This document shows, piece after piece, positions 11,664-23,392 of a stretch of 64,000 bases of DNA. Both the position numbers and the translations under genes were made by a program. Below the pieces are notes generated by a model. The model was not told the DNA's origin. It made no database searches and saw nothing but the letters and a program-made list of their open reading frames with translations. Position 1 is the first letter of the stretch, and each line of letters opens with the position of its first letter. The stretch is from Rhodamnia argentea (lineage: Eukaryota > Streptophyta > Magnoliopsida > Myrtales > Myrtaceae), in contig NC_063155.1 in the NCBI RefSeq assembly GCF_020921035.1, forward strand, positions 7,797,001 to 7,861,000. Direction: 5' to 3'.

Positions 11664-14600
11664 TCAAGGATTCGTGTCATCCATTTCTTCATTGTCGTCG
11701 ATTTCCTCGATCTTCATCTTTTTAACTGTCTTGTTAACCTGCTGGTGAGCCCTGTCGTTTTTAGGCCCGTTTGGTACCTGAATGAGTATATTGGACTTCT
11801 GCCCGGTTTCCAGATTGAAAACTCCTCCATTCTTCTCCACTCGGTACACCAACCCATCGCCGTGCGGCGCAGCGTCTATGTAAACAGTTGAGTTCTCATC
11901 GAGCTCCTCCCTTATGAGCATCCTAGACAGCTCAGTCACGACTCTCTTCTCGAGCCACCTCCGGATGGGTCTAGCACCATAAACCTGAAAAAAAAAGAAA
12001 AGACGAAAAAGATTGCACACACAAGCATTTAAAATTGAGCACTTGATTGCAAGAAAAAAGAACATGCCAAGTGTCTCGATTATGTACTGACTGGATCATA
12101 GCTTTCAGCTAAGACGTAGTCCAAAGCCGCGTCGGTCACTGCCAAAGCGATGCCTCTCTCGGCAAGCCGGGCAGCCACTTCTTTCATCTGCAACCTGGCA
12201 ACTTTCCTCAGTTGATCGTGTGACAGAGGATCGAACACAACGATCTCATCGAGCCGGTTAAGCAACTCTGGCCTGAAATGCTTCCTCACCTGCCAAAGCA
12301 CAACACAGCATAATTTCTACTATCTGATCCTGAACCCGACGAGTCGACCTGCATATAGCCGACGAGTGAGAGTCATGTCACTCACCTCTTGCATGACTCG
12401 TTCGCAAGCTGCTTCAATCGAGCACTTGCCTGTGAGTGCCAACAGGAGGTGCTCTGCCCCGAGATTTGAGGTCATGATGATAACAGTATTTCGAAAGTCG
12501 ACCGTGCGGCCCTGGCCATCAGTAAGTCTTCCATTGTCCAAAACTTGAAGTAGGGTGTTGTAGACAGATACATGCGCTTTCTCAACCTCATCGAACAGCA
12601 CAATGCTGTAAGGTCTCCGCCTCACGGCCTCAGTGAGTTGCCCACCCTCCTCGTGGCCAACATATCTGCAAACGTGTTATACTATGTTTTGGCAACCTCG
12701 TCTAGTCATCTAAAGATTACTTTCATAGATGGAGTGGTGGCATTTGAAACTTATTAACGTGCTTACCCAGGAGGCGCACCAATCAGACGGGCGACCGAAT
12801 GTTGCTCCATGTACTCAGACATGTCAATTCTCACAATTTGATTTTCATCATCAAAGAGCTGCTCGGCGAGAGCCTTTGCAAGCTCTGTCTTGCCAACTCC
12901 AGACGGACCCAGGAATAGGAATGATCCAGTTGGTTGCTGTGGTCTTCCTAACCCGGCTCTAGATCTCAACACAGCATCAGCAACAGCATCGACCGCTTGA
13001 TTTTGTCCGACAACTCTCTGATGCAATCTCTCTGCCAGCCCGATCAACCGCTCCTTCTCGTTCTGGCCGAGCCTCGTAACAGGTATGCCGGTCCAGCGGC
13101 TCACTACCTCTGCTATATGCTCTGGCCTGACAGTCTCGGTCAAAATCAAGTTCTCTTCGGCATTTCCTTCAAGCTCTGCGATAGCATTTTCCACTTCCGG
13201 GATTGCCCCATACCGCAAATCTGCAGCTCTAGCCAAGTCATATCTTCTTTCTGCCTCTTGGGCAGCTAGGAGGAGCTCTTCTCTCTTTTGCTTGAGCTGC
13301 CGAATCTCGTCAATTCTTTGTTTTTCCTTTCTGTACTTCATAATCAGAGGCTGTAACTTGTCTCTCAAGTCATCAAGCTCCTTACGGACCTAGCATCAAA
13401 TTAATGCTGAACAGTGCAACCAATTATGGAGATTAATTTTAGCCAGGCATTTGCGCACATCATATTATATTACTTACATCCATTAGTCGAGCTTTGCTCG
13501 CCTTATCCTTTTCTTTCTCGAGAGCATGGAGCTCAATTTCCAATTGCACTTTCTTCCTTTCAAGGTTGTCTATTTCTTCTGGCTGGCTATCCAGCTGGAC
13601 TTGCACATTCGCACAGGCCTCATCAACCAGATCTATGGCCTTATCGGGCAGATGACGACCTAACATGAACAAAAATGCAAAAGTCGCAGACACATAATCA
13701 CCTTGGATTAAGCAACGAGAACACGAAAATTATGTCGCACGGCAGAAAAAGTGGAGAACAGTCATATTGCCACCATACCAGTTATGTATCTGCTCGACAA
13801 TTGTGCAGCGACCACGAGGGCTCGGTCTTGAATCCGAACACCGTGATGCCCTTCATACTTCTCTTTCAGCCCTCGCAGAATGCTTATTGTGTCGGCAATG
13901 CTTGGCTCTGCCACATAAACCTGTTGGAACCTCCTCTCAAAGGCCGCATCTTTCTCGACGTACTTCCTGTACTCGTCAAGGGTCGTGGCGCCAATGCACC
14001 TGAGCTGACCCCTAGCGAGCATGGGCTTAAACAGATTTGCGGCGTCCATGGACCCTTCGGTTCGCCCCGCTCCAAGAACAAGATGAATTTCATCAATGAA
14101 CAGGATCACTTTCCCTTGGTTCTCCTCCACTTCCTTCAAAACTGCCTTGACACGCTCCTCGAATTCACCTCTATACTTCGCGCCCGCGACCAAGGCGCCC
14201 ATGTCCAATGCCACGACTCTCACGTCAGCTAAGTTGCTTGGCACGTCGCCTTTCACTATCCTCTGAGCCAAGCCTTCTACCACTGCAGTTTTACCCACTC
14301 CAGGCTCCCCAATAAGAACCGGGTTGTTTTTAGTCCTCCTTGAGAGGATTCTCACGACCCTCCTAATCTCCTCGTCGCGACCAATGACAGGGTCCAACTT
14401 ACCAGCCTCCTCGACCAGGTCACGTCCATAAGTCTTCAATGCCTGGAAAGTGGTGTCTCCCATGGCACTTTCCACTCTCTTCCCTTCTTTGCCCCGCAGC
14501 TTCTCGACCTCGGACTTCACCTTCCCAGGATCAACCGCCGCTTCTTTAAGCAGGTCCCTGATTTGGGAGTCCTCGAGGAGGCCTAAGATCAGCTGGTCGA

Positions 14601-14931
14601 CGGCCAAATGAGAGTCCCCCTGCGCCTTCTGAGCGGCCTGAGCCCGCCTTATCGTCTTAATCAAGCTAGAACTCGCGGGAACTGCATCGGGCGGTGGGCT
14701 CTGCGAGGGAAACTTCCTCAGGGCTTCCTTCAGGGCTCTCTCCACTGCTTTGGCCGCATTTTCACCACCAACGCTGGTGATCGCTTGATTGAAGATTCCA
14801 GTTGGGTCCGAGATCAAAGCGACGGCGACATGGAGAGGGGTGAACTGCGCATGGCCAGCGCTCACCGCCAGCTCGTGAGCACTGACTAGCGCCTCGTTCG
14901 TCTTGTGGGTGAACTTCTCAGGATTCATCAT
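11664..14931 (-). CDS. HSP101: Heat shock protein 101 (ClpB, cytosolic AAA+ disaggregase)
   Basis: Six coding exons: 14931-13779, 13659-13478, 13389-12767, 12665-12386, 12289-12092 and 11984-11664. All phases agree and give 918 aa, against 911 in Arabidopsis HSP101. The hexameric ATPase threads aggregated proteins through its pore together with HSP70 and gives acquired heat tolerance. Domains in order are Clp N (about 1-145, [12 protein letters not shown] at the start), NBD1 with Walker A GEPGVGKT (about 208-215) and Walker B ILFIDE, the coiled-coil M domain (about 400-530), and NBD2 with GPSGVGKT (about 606-613) followed by the small domain and an acidic tail. There is no transit peptide, so it is the cytosolic form. 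Two consecutive ATGs open the frame; the family start MNPEKF corresponds to the second (14928). The gene has a 5'-UTR intron and heat-shock-element-like sites upstream. It looks fully functional. Confidence 0.97.
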
Positions 14932-14944
14932 GTGCCTCCAGGTA

Positions 14945-15291
14945 CTAAAAACGCCATGCCAGTGTCAGACATCCAGAGAAAGCATACAATCCTCCACTGA
15001 CTGACAGAAAATCGAAGGCTAGTGAAGCACGAAACGCCCACCAAACGAGCAACAACAGCAGACGGTAATTACAACAAGCGATAACCCAATACTACTCCAA
15101 TCCTTAAACTACTGGTCACGGAACGAAACTAAAAGAAAATCCTCCCAGCAAAAGATGAGAACATCATTCCCTGTAGTCGACAACAAGCACAGTCACACCC
15201 ACACAGATACACAATTGGCATAAGCAACGAAGCAAACAGAGACAGACATGCGCGCAAGATGAAGCTTTGATCAGTTCGCATGGAGCAGTAC
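14945..15291 (-). other. 5'-UTR intron of HSP101
   Basis: On the minus strand a GGCAG|GTACTG donor ends a leader exon at 15292, and a ttttAG|TACC acceptor sits at 14945, 14 bp upstream of the first ATG. The predicted intron is about 347 bp. Inferred from splice signals only. Confidence 0.6.
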
Positions 15292-15354
15292 CTGCCAACT
15301 CTGTGTCGAAGAGGCCAAAATTTGATGTGGGGTTTCTCTGATTTCCGCTTGGGC

Positions 15355-15463
15355 TTCTCGAGCGTTCCCTTCCAGAGAAAGAGTGCTAAGGACGCGCGAA
15401 AAGGTGGCGGTGATTCGGTGAAGAAGAAGAGCTAGAGACGACGGAGTGTAGAAACTTATGGAA
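15355..15463 (-). promoter_or_regulatory. Two imperfect heat shock elements of HSP101
   Basis: Two three-module elements match the HSF consensus nGAAnnTTCnnGAAn with one mismatch each. On the plus strand, 15355-15367 reads TTCtcGAGcgTTC and 15451-15463 reads GAAacTTAtgGAA. They lie 60-170 bp upstream of the leader-intron donor, so they are in the leader or proximal promoter. HSF control is established for this family; its use here is inferred. Confidence 0.5.
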
Positions 15464-16565
15464 ACACGTTCCCCCGCGTGTGTAACTCCACGTACTGTTC
15501 GAGGGACTTGACGGGCCGAATGGGCCGCTAGGCCTGCTCTTCTTAGTGGGCTTTGACAAACTGGGCGGGCCATTGGGCCCGACCCGTTTACAGCACTCCT
15601 CCTTCGGAGGAAACTTAAACTCATTGCAATTCCGAGTCCTAACATGACCAAGAATACAACTAGGAATCTCAGTATACTTTTATGTGTATAGAAAAGATTA
15701 CTCGGAGTAATAAGACAAAAATGATATCGAATATAATCAATCAAGGATATGTAATATCAAAATAGATATATGCATAATTCTAATAAATGTGCAAAATCAA
15801 GTAGATATCATAACATCCCTAACAGAGAAAAAAAGGATCGACATATCTATACCGACAAGAAAATGCAGTGTTTATCTCATCATTTAGATCAATTCTCGAA
15901 GTTTGAAACCTAATGGACCTCGTCGCGTTGTCACATGGTGGAGCTCACGGGTTGGCGATGTTGCCGCCGACTTGTAAATGCATGGAATACGCTTCGAGTC
16001 TAGCTGGATAAAGGTCTAGGGCCAGATTGAACCCCACCCGATTGGCTCGGCTCGAACTTGACCCGCCTAAGGCATTGGTCCAACTTTGGTGATTCTTCAT
16101 TGAGATGAATCATAGGACTTCATTTGACATTTTTCACATCTCCAACATCAAAGAACACACCCTGCATGGGTTGATAAGACATGGCGTGCACATAAATAAA
16201 TTAAGGTTAATATTGCGAAATTTTTTTAAATTTATACACATGTGTCATATTTATCCCATGAGGCACAACGAGCCTTCAAAATGTGCAGCTCCTTTGTCTA
16301 TCAATTGATCATGGACCCCTTAAACCTGTGCAATATTACGTACAAAATCAAGAGATATCCTTTAAAAAAAAAATGACGACATGAATTTCATATCTTTTCT
16401 ATGTAATTCCCTCTCAAAGATTAAGAAAACAATAATTCGATGCTCTCTCTTATTTCCTTAGTATTCCATTATTCATTAATCTTCCCTTCTCCTTCTTTTC
16501 CCTTGACAAAAGCTTCTCGCCATCCCCGCTACAAAGAAAAGACAGATGATAAGCTGTGCCAGTGC
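15464..16565. other. HSP101 distal promoter and spacer
   Basis: Intergenic DNA between the HSP101 leader and the 3' end of the second P450 gene. I see no additional gene. A patch at 15900-16080 is GC-richer but has no convincing ORF. Confidence 0.4.
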
Positions 16566-16865
16566 TCTAAATTAGGGGTGTCAATGGATCGATTCGGATT
16601 TTCCAAAACGTGAACCAAACCGTTTGAAAGTGCATTAGCTTTGAACCGAATCAAAGACCCGGTTAGGTTCAGTTTCCGATTTTTTTTTCCTGTTTTTTTC
16701 CCTACTCAATTCGCCTCGCCTGACCTCACCATTCCGAGAACCCGAGCCGTCATTTGGGTTGTTTTCCGTTCCGTTATTTTTCACTATCCGAACCGAAAAA
16801 AGGAAAGTGGTACGGAAATCCGAACCAAGTGCTATAAAAACTGCTGGAATCATATTCATTAGCTC
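16566..16865. mobile_element. hAT-type MITE remnant next to the P450 copy 2 stop
   Basis: Begins with taggggtgtcaatgg and is rich in 'ggttcgg/ccgaacc' phrases, like the hAT-type MITE at 56446-57117. The far end is unclear, so a precise boundary or target duplication is not claimed. It ends a few bases before the stop codon of the P450 gene. Confidence 0.4.
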
Positions 16866-16878
16866 TTCAAGTTTATGC

Positions 16879-19067
16879 CTAGTAGTAGTAGACATGCGAG
16901 GCGAGTCTCGGTTTCGGGTGGACCAACAGAGGCTCGGCTCGCTGTAAGGTGAGCCCGTAAACTTCGTCCATGTTGAGCTTCTCCGGCGAGACCCCGTCGG
17001 CCAACTCCCAGTCGAAAGCGTGGGCCAACATCGCCGGCATGAGCTGTACCATCCTCAAGCCCAAGCTCATTCCCACGCACATCCTGCGCCCTGCCCCGAA
17101 CGGGATGACCTCGAAATCGTTTCCCCTGACGTCGACATCGGGCTTCTCGCCGCCCGGAAGGAACCTCTCCGGCCGGAATGCCGAGGGCTCAGCCCAGGCG
17201 TCAGGGTCGCGGGCTATGGCCCACACGTTGACTATCAACGTGGCGCCTTTGGGGATGTGGTAGCCGTCGATCTCGCAGCTCTCGGCCGCAATGCGCGGGA
17301 TGGCTAGAGGGGTGGACGGGTGGAGCCGGAAGGTTTCCTTGACCACGGCTTGGAGGTACGTCAGGCGGGGCAGGTCGATCTCGGTCACGAGGCGGCCTCG
17401 TCCCACCACGGAGTCAATCTCCTCCTGGACTCGGGCCAGCGTTCCGGGTTGCCGGATCAGCTCGGCGACGGCCCATTCCGTGGTGCTAGAGGAAGTGTCG
17501 GTGCCCGCCACGAACATGTTCTGCAAGAACAACACATGATGAAACAAGTTCACTACCTGGAGTTGAGGAATCTTGTTCAAGCAGATGTGAGAAAATTAGA
17601 AGCACTAGCAAGCAGTGTTTTGGGAGAATTATTCAAAAAGTCATACACCTATTAAACTTTTATCAATTCAATTCCAATCCTTTTGATTTTGTCAATTTCG
17701 CTGATGTGAACACCGGTTGTCTTATGTGAGTGACTAGCGATATTGACAATCTTTAATAATATTTATATTTTTCAATTTTTCTAAATTTTTTTTTTACATC
17801 TTTGGCTGACGAGGGCGTGAAAAAAAAAAAGAAGGAAAAAAGAATAAAAAATATCATTAAAAATTATCTAAGTAAGCGTCGATGGTGTCACGTAGCACGA
17901 CCGGCGTCCACATCAGCCATTTCGATCAAAATAAGTTGGATAAACTCAATTGGAAAAATAGATGGAAATCAAAATAGACAGATTTATGACTCAATTGATA
18001 AAATTAAACAGTTTAGGACTGAATTGATAAAAATGTTCCCAAATGTTTTGGGGGAGAGAGAGGAGATCGTACTTGAAGCAATGCTTTGATTTCGGTATCT
18101 GTGAGATTCCGTCCTTCCTCATCAGCAACATCCTGCAAAGAGATCAAAGTACTCAACAAGTCATTTTGCTTAATCCCGCTCTTGCCCATCTCGGCCTTGT
18201 GCTCCTCCACGATGGCCATCAAGAAGGCGTCGACGCGCCGGTGCAGCGCCTTCATCTTGGCCGCGACCCCTTGGAGGTCGAGCCACTCGAGGGCCGGCAC
18301 AAAGTCACTGATGTTGAACACGCCGCCCAGCGCCAGCATCTCCACCACCATCGACTTGAACTCGTCCGCCCTCGGGTCGTCCCCGCCCTTTCCGTCCCCG
18401 AACACCCTCCTCCCCAGCATGACCCGCCCCACAGAATTCGCCGTGCACACATTGAGCAGTCGGGCTAGGTTCGCCGGGTCCGAGCCCGCATGTGCCAGCG
18501 CGCGTGCGAGTATCCCTACCTCTTCCTGTTTCATTGAAATATATAATTAAATAAACAGTAAGTCTTTCCTTCATTGAAATATAATATATACAGAGACGAA
18601 CTAGAGCTCGCTAAACGGCTCACCTGGCGTACATGTCCATAATCGTCAAGAGCCTTGCTGGAGAAGAGGTGGACGGAGCTTATCTTCCTCATCATCCGCC
18701 ACCTCGGGCCGTATGGCACGGACACCATGTCCTGGGAGTTGTACCCGAGGTACTTCCCTGCCGAGTGGGGCGGCCGGCTCAAGAAGTTGGCGTCGTGGGC
18801 CCTCAAGAACTGGGCCGCCACAGAGCCCGACGCGGCCACCACCACGTCGACAAGCCCAAGCCCCAGGTGTATGAGTGGCCCGTAGGCCCGGGCTAGGGCA
18901 GCCATGGAGCGGTGAGGCATGGGGCCAAGATGGGGAAGGTTCCCGACGAGGGGCCATGGCCTCGGGCCAGGCGGGAGCGTGCGGGCAGGCCGGCTGAGGC
19001 GGCCAAGGAGGGAGAAGAGGAAGATAGCTATGGCTATTGTGGCTGGAATGAAAGAAAGAGGCGTCAT
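16879..19067 (-). CDS. Cytochrome P450, flavonoid 3'-hydroxylase-like (CYP75B), copy 2
   Basis: Three coding exons: 19067-18624, 18525-18073 and 17520-16879, all in phase, giving 512 aa. It has the same exon plan and close sequence to copy 1: membrane anchor, PPGPRPWPLVGN, VVVAAS, AGTDTSSS, KETFR, FRPERF, GGEK and a heme loop FGAGRRMCVG with Cys about 447. The residue after the cysteine is Val rather than the Ala of copy 1, and the protein ends in an extra YYY. Intron 1 is short (98 bp). Intron 2 (552 bp) has been lengthened by an M1 MITE, whereas copy 1's is 121 bp. The frame is intact, so it is probably active. HSP101 separates it from copy 1, and the start of duplicated block A adjoins its 5' end. 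Confidence 0.9.
17650..18035. repeat. Fold-back MITE M1 (copy d) inside P450 copy 2 intron 2
   Basis: The left arm 'tatcaattcaattccaatcc' and the right arm (inverse of 'actgaattgataaaaatg') are inverted repeats. The core has the family phrases on 'cgtccacatcag' and poly-A/T arms. It lies wholly in the intron and accounts for most of the size difference from copy 1. Confidence 0.75.
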
Positions 19068-19260
19068 GGTGTGTTATTGTTTGGATTAGTGTGAGTATTG
19101 AAGATGGTTGTTAAAAAGGATTGGAGGTCTAATGATGGGTGAGTTAGCTAGAAGAGAAATGTGGAGTGAGTAGGTTAGATGCTTGTGTTAGGTAATGTTA
19201 ACATTGGTCGGAGTCTCGGAGAGCACAGGTTTTGAATAGTTGGTTGCGTTTGGAGTCATT
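19068..19260 (-). promoter_or_regulatory. Upstream region of P450 copy 2, partly duplicated at 25455
   Basis: The stretch at about 19090-19185 (gaagatgg, aaaaaggattggaggt, ctagaagagaaatg) aligns with 25460-25555 at roughly 80 percent by eye. A gagagcacagg phrase at 19219-19229 corresponds to the G-box position of copy 1 but lacks CACGTG. Confidence 0.5.
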
Positions 19261-19610
19261 TTTGTCTTCATGGTATTATATTCAGACCAATGTCTTGACG
19301 ATTTAAAAATGCCACCCCTCCTCATTTCCCAAGATTAATAAATGTCGGGGATAATAACATAAATGATTGTTGAACTTTGATCAAATATGCAATGTTGTTC
19401 ATAGACTTTTAATTCGTTCATTATGATCCTTAAATTTTAGCCTAATATTCGATGTGATTTTCGAACTTTCGGTACATGTTTGATGTGATTCATGGACTTT
19501 TGATACATGTTCAATGTAGCTCTTGAACTATATAAAACTATTCAATATAGTTTTTCATTAATTTAAAATCAGACACAAAATCCAACATTTTCAAACACTC
19601 CTCGGTCTCT
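19261..19610. repeat. AT-rich short tandem phrases
   Basis: Degenerate repeats of 'ggacttttgatacatgttcaatgt' type units occur at about 19380-19545. The stretch is absent from the related block at 25.6 kb. No coding potential. Confidence 0.45.
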
Positions 19611-19883
19611 TCCTTCCGCATACGACTGCTTCAGTAATTACTCTACTGAATTGGTCACGTGAAATTTGAAGAATTAAGCCTCCCAAGGAGAAGGCCGCCA
19701 CCATCGTTATGAGGTCACAAGGAATTGCGTTGACCAAAGAGGTGACAACTCTTCCACGCTTCATGGGATTTGTGCTAACAAATCTCCAAAAGATTAAGAA
19801 AGGAGTACGACAGAATATGTTGTTAGTACCAATGTTTCTCTGCCCATAATAAGAGTATTTCCAGTGTGCGCTGCTAAGGGCAA

Positions 19884-21265
19884 TGCATGATAACCATTCT
19901 GATTTTCTGATTTTGTTACTTGAAACAAAACAAAAAAAATTGAAAATCATGTTTGGTAACGTAAATGATTTTGATTTTGATTTTGTTTCAGAGAATAATT
20001 TTAGAGTAAAAACAAGAAAAAAAAAAATGTTGGTTCTGAAAAAAAAATCACTTTTAAAAATTTCAAAACATAACAAATGCCTCACTTTTTCCTTTTAGTT
20101 TTTTTATCCCTTTTTAATCGACCTAAAACATAACGAGGTCTCATTTAAAAAGAAAAAAATATAAGATAATAAAAATAAAATAAAAAAAAAAATTCAAAAA
20201 ATCTAAAAATATTTTTTTTATAGAAAATCCCTACAAATAGAAGAAGCTTAGATTAGGCTAATTTGACCTCGTTGTCATAAATTTGTGGTTTAGATTTCCC
20301 AGATTTCATAGATTTTATTCTTTTTATAAAAAATCATAAACATCTTTAAAATTAAACCCGAACCATATTTCTCTAAGCCCTTAGGGCTTCATTAGGGTTT
20401 TATGGTGCAACTTACCAATTTCACGATTTCTTGATTGCGCACTTGATTTCATTGGTTGTGATTTGCCTAGATTTAAATGCTTTAGACTTAGTTTAATTTT
20501 AGAAAATTTGGAAAAAGATAAAAATAACCTGCATGAATACTTAGCATTGGCTTGTCTCATAGGTTTAAAAATGAACTAAAAATTTGCATGAAACAAGTTT
20601 AGAAAATAATCAACTTCGGTGCCGAAAGGGCATCGGTGGAAACACCTATGTAACCAAGTCCGTCGACCTTACATTTCCCCGGTTGCGTAGAATTGAACGG
20701 TTTCTTCCGATCATTCGATAAGGTTCTCAATCTACCTTCCTTAAAGATCGGTGGTAACTCCATTTGCATGTACACATGCATATGCCATCAATCACACTAC
20801 AATTGAATTTGATATTCCTTTGTTGCGATCCGGTATAGGCTTGCGAATGCCCAAGCTAATTTAAAATCACACACTAACCTAACACGGTCTATCCGTTTTT
20901 AAGCTTAAAATAACTCGTTATAACATGACAATTAGATAGAATAGCGTGAAAACATATTATATGTAGTATGTTAGATAAGAGCATCAATATAAATTAATCT
21001 TCAATTAATTCGAAATTTAGAATAAAATTTCATAAAGTAACTACGTAATTATTTGACTTAAATGACAAAAATTGGGAAGAGAAATTTATTTTGGGAACAA
21101 AAATTTTATGCGCTTACCAAATGCGTTTTTGTTGCGGGAACAAAAATTTTGTACAATTACCAAACATTTCCCGATTATCTAAAACTCATCTCGGGAATAG
21201 AATTAGAAAAAACAATCCTAATCAAAATCACTCTTCAAAATCAGAATCATTGTCATGTAGGCCCT
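19884..21265. mobile_element. TIR element inserted in block A
   Basis: The left end 'gggcaatgcatgataacc..ttctgatttt' and the inverse of the right end 'gggcctacatgacaatgattctgatttt' are terminal inverted repeats. A copy of the block sequence 'ctctgccca.gataagagtatttcc' stands on both sides, at 19838 and 21279. Block B has a single copy, so B represents the empty state. It has no transposase ORF and is therefore a non-autonomous DNA element, possibly hAT-like. Confidence 0.6.
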
Positions 21266-21764
21266 AAAAGGACAAGTGCTCTGCCCATGATAAGAGTATT
21301 TCCGATCTGCGCTGCGAAAAGGATGAGTGTGCAGCTAAAAAGGGTGTGGAAATAGGCTCGTCTAAGATCTTCTTCATTCAATCAATGACTCAAATGTTTC
21401 CTAATGAGACGATCTCATGAGATCTTTCAAAAAATCAAATTTGCGCGTTTTTGCTAGTTCTCGAAATGAATTTAGCATATATACATATGTATGTATCGTC
21501 ACATAGGCGGAACACACAAATATTGATTTTGATTAGACAGGTGCTTCGCACATTGTGCACGATAGCCATAAGAATTAGACAATTGCGATAAACTCCGAGG
21601 GTATTGCAATATATATATGAAGATCTATCAATTCACAATTGGATGCTTTAGATGTACTTACTGAATATAATTGTGAAACAATGTCCGTATGGATTTTTAA
21701 ACGCATTTGGTCATATCGAACAGGCTGTTAGGATCAAGAAAATAAATAGCATCAGACAACAATG

Positions 21765-21769
<5 letters not shown>

Positions 21770-21816
<47 letters not shown>
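21770..21816. repeat. (GA)n microsatellite
   Basis: About 22 GA repeats. Block B at 26390 has only a short gagagagagaga, so the expansion is specific to A. Confidence 0.95.
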
Positions 21817-21819
<3 letters not shown>

Positions 21820-21999
21820 TGCGACTTTCAATTAGGGGTGATTGGTTCTCGGTCCAATTCGGTGCACCCCAGAAATCGAGAATGGGATAGATGGTCTAAA
21901 TTGTTCCCAATTTTCGAAACGGGGACCGAACTGGATGTCCCTGGAATCGGACCGAATCGGTTTGGTTCTCGGGCGGTCCAGTGAAATGGATAAACAATG

Positions 22000-22500
22000 T
22001 TGCCTTTGCATGTCACGTATGTTTGGAAGCTCTGTTGTGAGTGTCTCAACTCTTGATCCTTCTCCCACAAGTCGGATCATGGAGATGTACTTGGTCTCGG
22101 TCATCCCTTGAATCATAGGTACCACCGTTGGGCATTTTCGGTTGGGGACAATGATTGGTTCTCATATCTATCATGGCTTTTGCTCTACAGAAGAATATCA
22201 AACCCAAGATAAGATCATATTCATCGACTTATAGATCCACATTCCGAGCAACGCCAAACTCCAAGTCTACTGCCTTATACTGATGTCCGGTTGGTCCACG
22301 CGAAGTCCTAGCCACTTCGTCACTTCACTTGATATGGACATATTTGATGCACCTGTATCAACCATCCAAGCAAATGACCTCGGGTAGAGAGTGCTAAGGA
22401 CGTCGCTTGAATGGGTTGAATGGGTAGGGGAGAGTGTCACTAGTTGAAGGATTCGTGAACCAATCAATAGACCACATAGCATAGGTGAACCACAAGACTT
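22000..22500 (-). mobile_element. Ty3/gypsy retrotransposon remnant in block A, fossil
   Basis: The minus strand carries retropepsin-like sequence (WMVDTGASNM) and short neighbouring pol-like phrases. It corresponds to the longer remnant in block B. Only a small part of pol survives and it is clearly broken at several points. It looks old. Confidence 0.65.
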
Positions 22501-22659
22501 GAAGTGTCTTCACCTCTAGGGTTTTCTTGTGTCATCTAGAATATTTTTAAGGGTGGACGATTCGGTAAATGCACCATATTCTAGAATTCTCGTCTTTAAT
22601 GTCGATAGTTGTAAGATGAGGAGATGCATTTTTAGCCATTAGACCTAGAGTCGATCAAT

Positions 22660-22860
22660 GGTAGTCATTGAGAGGCTTTTTGTATAAATAGGGGAGCTCT
22701 CTCTCTCACTTGCATCATCCAACACTTGAGTAATATAAAATATTCTCTCCCAAGATCTTCTCTCTCTAAACACTTTAACTTTCTTCTATCGATAGGAAGC
22801 GAGCGAATAGGCACTCCAATGATCCAAGGAAGTGTAAATTGCCACATGATTCGATCCCAA
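22660..22860 (+). mobile_element. LTR-like promoter segment in block A, fossil
   Basis: The phrase gTATAAATAggggagct near 22682 is followed by a CT-rich leader and 'catccaacacttgagtaatataaa', like the R-U5 part of an LTR. The same segment lies in block B near 28000. It reads on the plus strand, opposite to the gypsy protease remnant, so it may belong to another element. Confidence 0.4.
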
Positions 22861-23392
22861 GAAATCGGCCTGTGATATGAGAGGATGTGGTGCCTAGGGA
22901 GAAAACACTACAGCTGCTAAAAGATATTTTAGAATAGTAGATTCAATTTTACATTGAAAAAATAGGAAAAGGTTGGTCTAGTTGGGCAGTCCATCAATCC
23001 GATTCCTCTCGAAATGCCTGGCTATCGGTTCTATTTTTAGGAAACGGAAATCAAACCGGAGCTCCTTAAAACCAGATTAAATCGGCCGATTAGATTGATT
23101 CGGACGATTTCCATTCGAGTCGATTCATTATACTCAACTCTACTCTCAAATGAAAAAGGGAGAAGTAGAAACAATTATTGAGAAAAGAAAAACTTGATTT
23201 TCTATTTTTTTAATGTTATATATGGTGGGAATGTAAGGAAGGTAAGGAAGAAACGATCAAAGGCAACTGGAAAATATTGAGTATTGTTGAGGCTGCAGAA
23301 CTTTTTTAGGAAGGTATGAAGTCATTTTGCTAGAGCCTAGAACTGTCTTTTGGTATATGGATTGATATCTTAAAACTCAATATCTTATTCTG

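Larger units (their letters stand above)
19611..23290. repeat. Duplicated block A
   Basis: This sequence aligns in order with 25640-28600 (block B): the tgacaactcttccac segment near 19740, the gaatttagcatatatacatatgtatgtatc segment in shortened form near 21470, the gypsy protease remnants, the TATA-like leader near 22680, and the ggttggtctagtt tail near 22970. Block A additionally contains an insertion at about 19884-21265 and lacks about 0.6 kb present in B. No host gene is inside. Confidence 0.7.

Noticed and set aside
13675-14232. 185-codon plus-strand ORF opposite HSP101 exon 1
   Set aside because: It lies across an HSP101 exon-intron border on the other strand. Its composition follows from HSP101 codons.
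21770-21984. ORF with a long Arg-Glu run
   Set aside because: Product of the (GA)n microsatellite.
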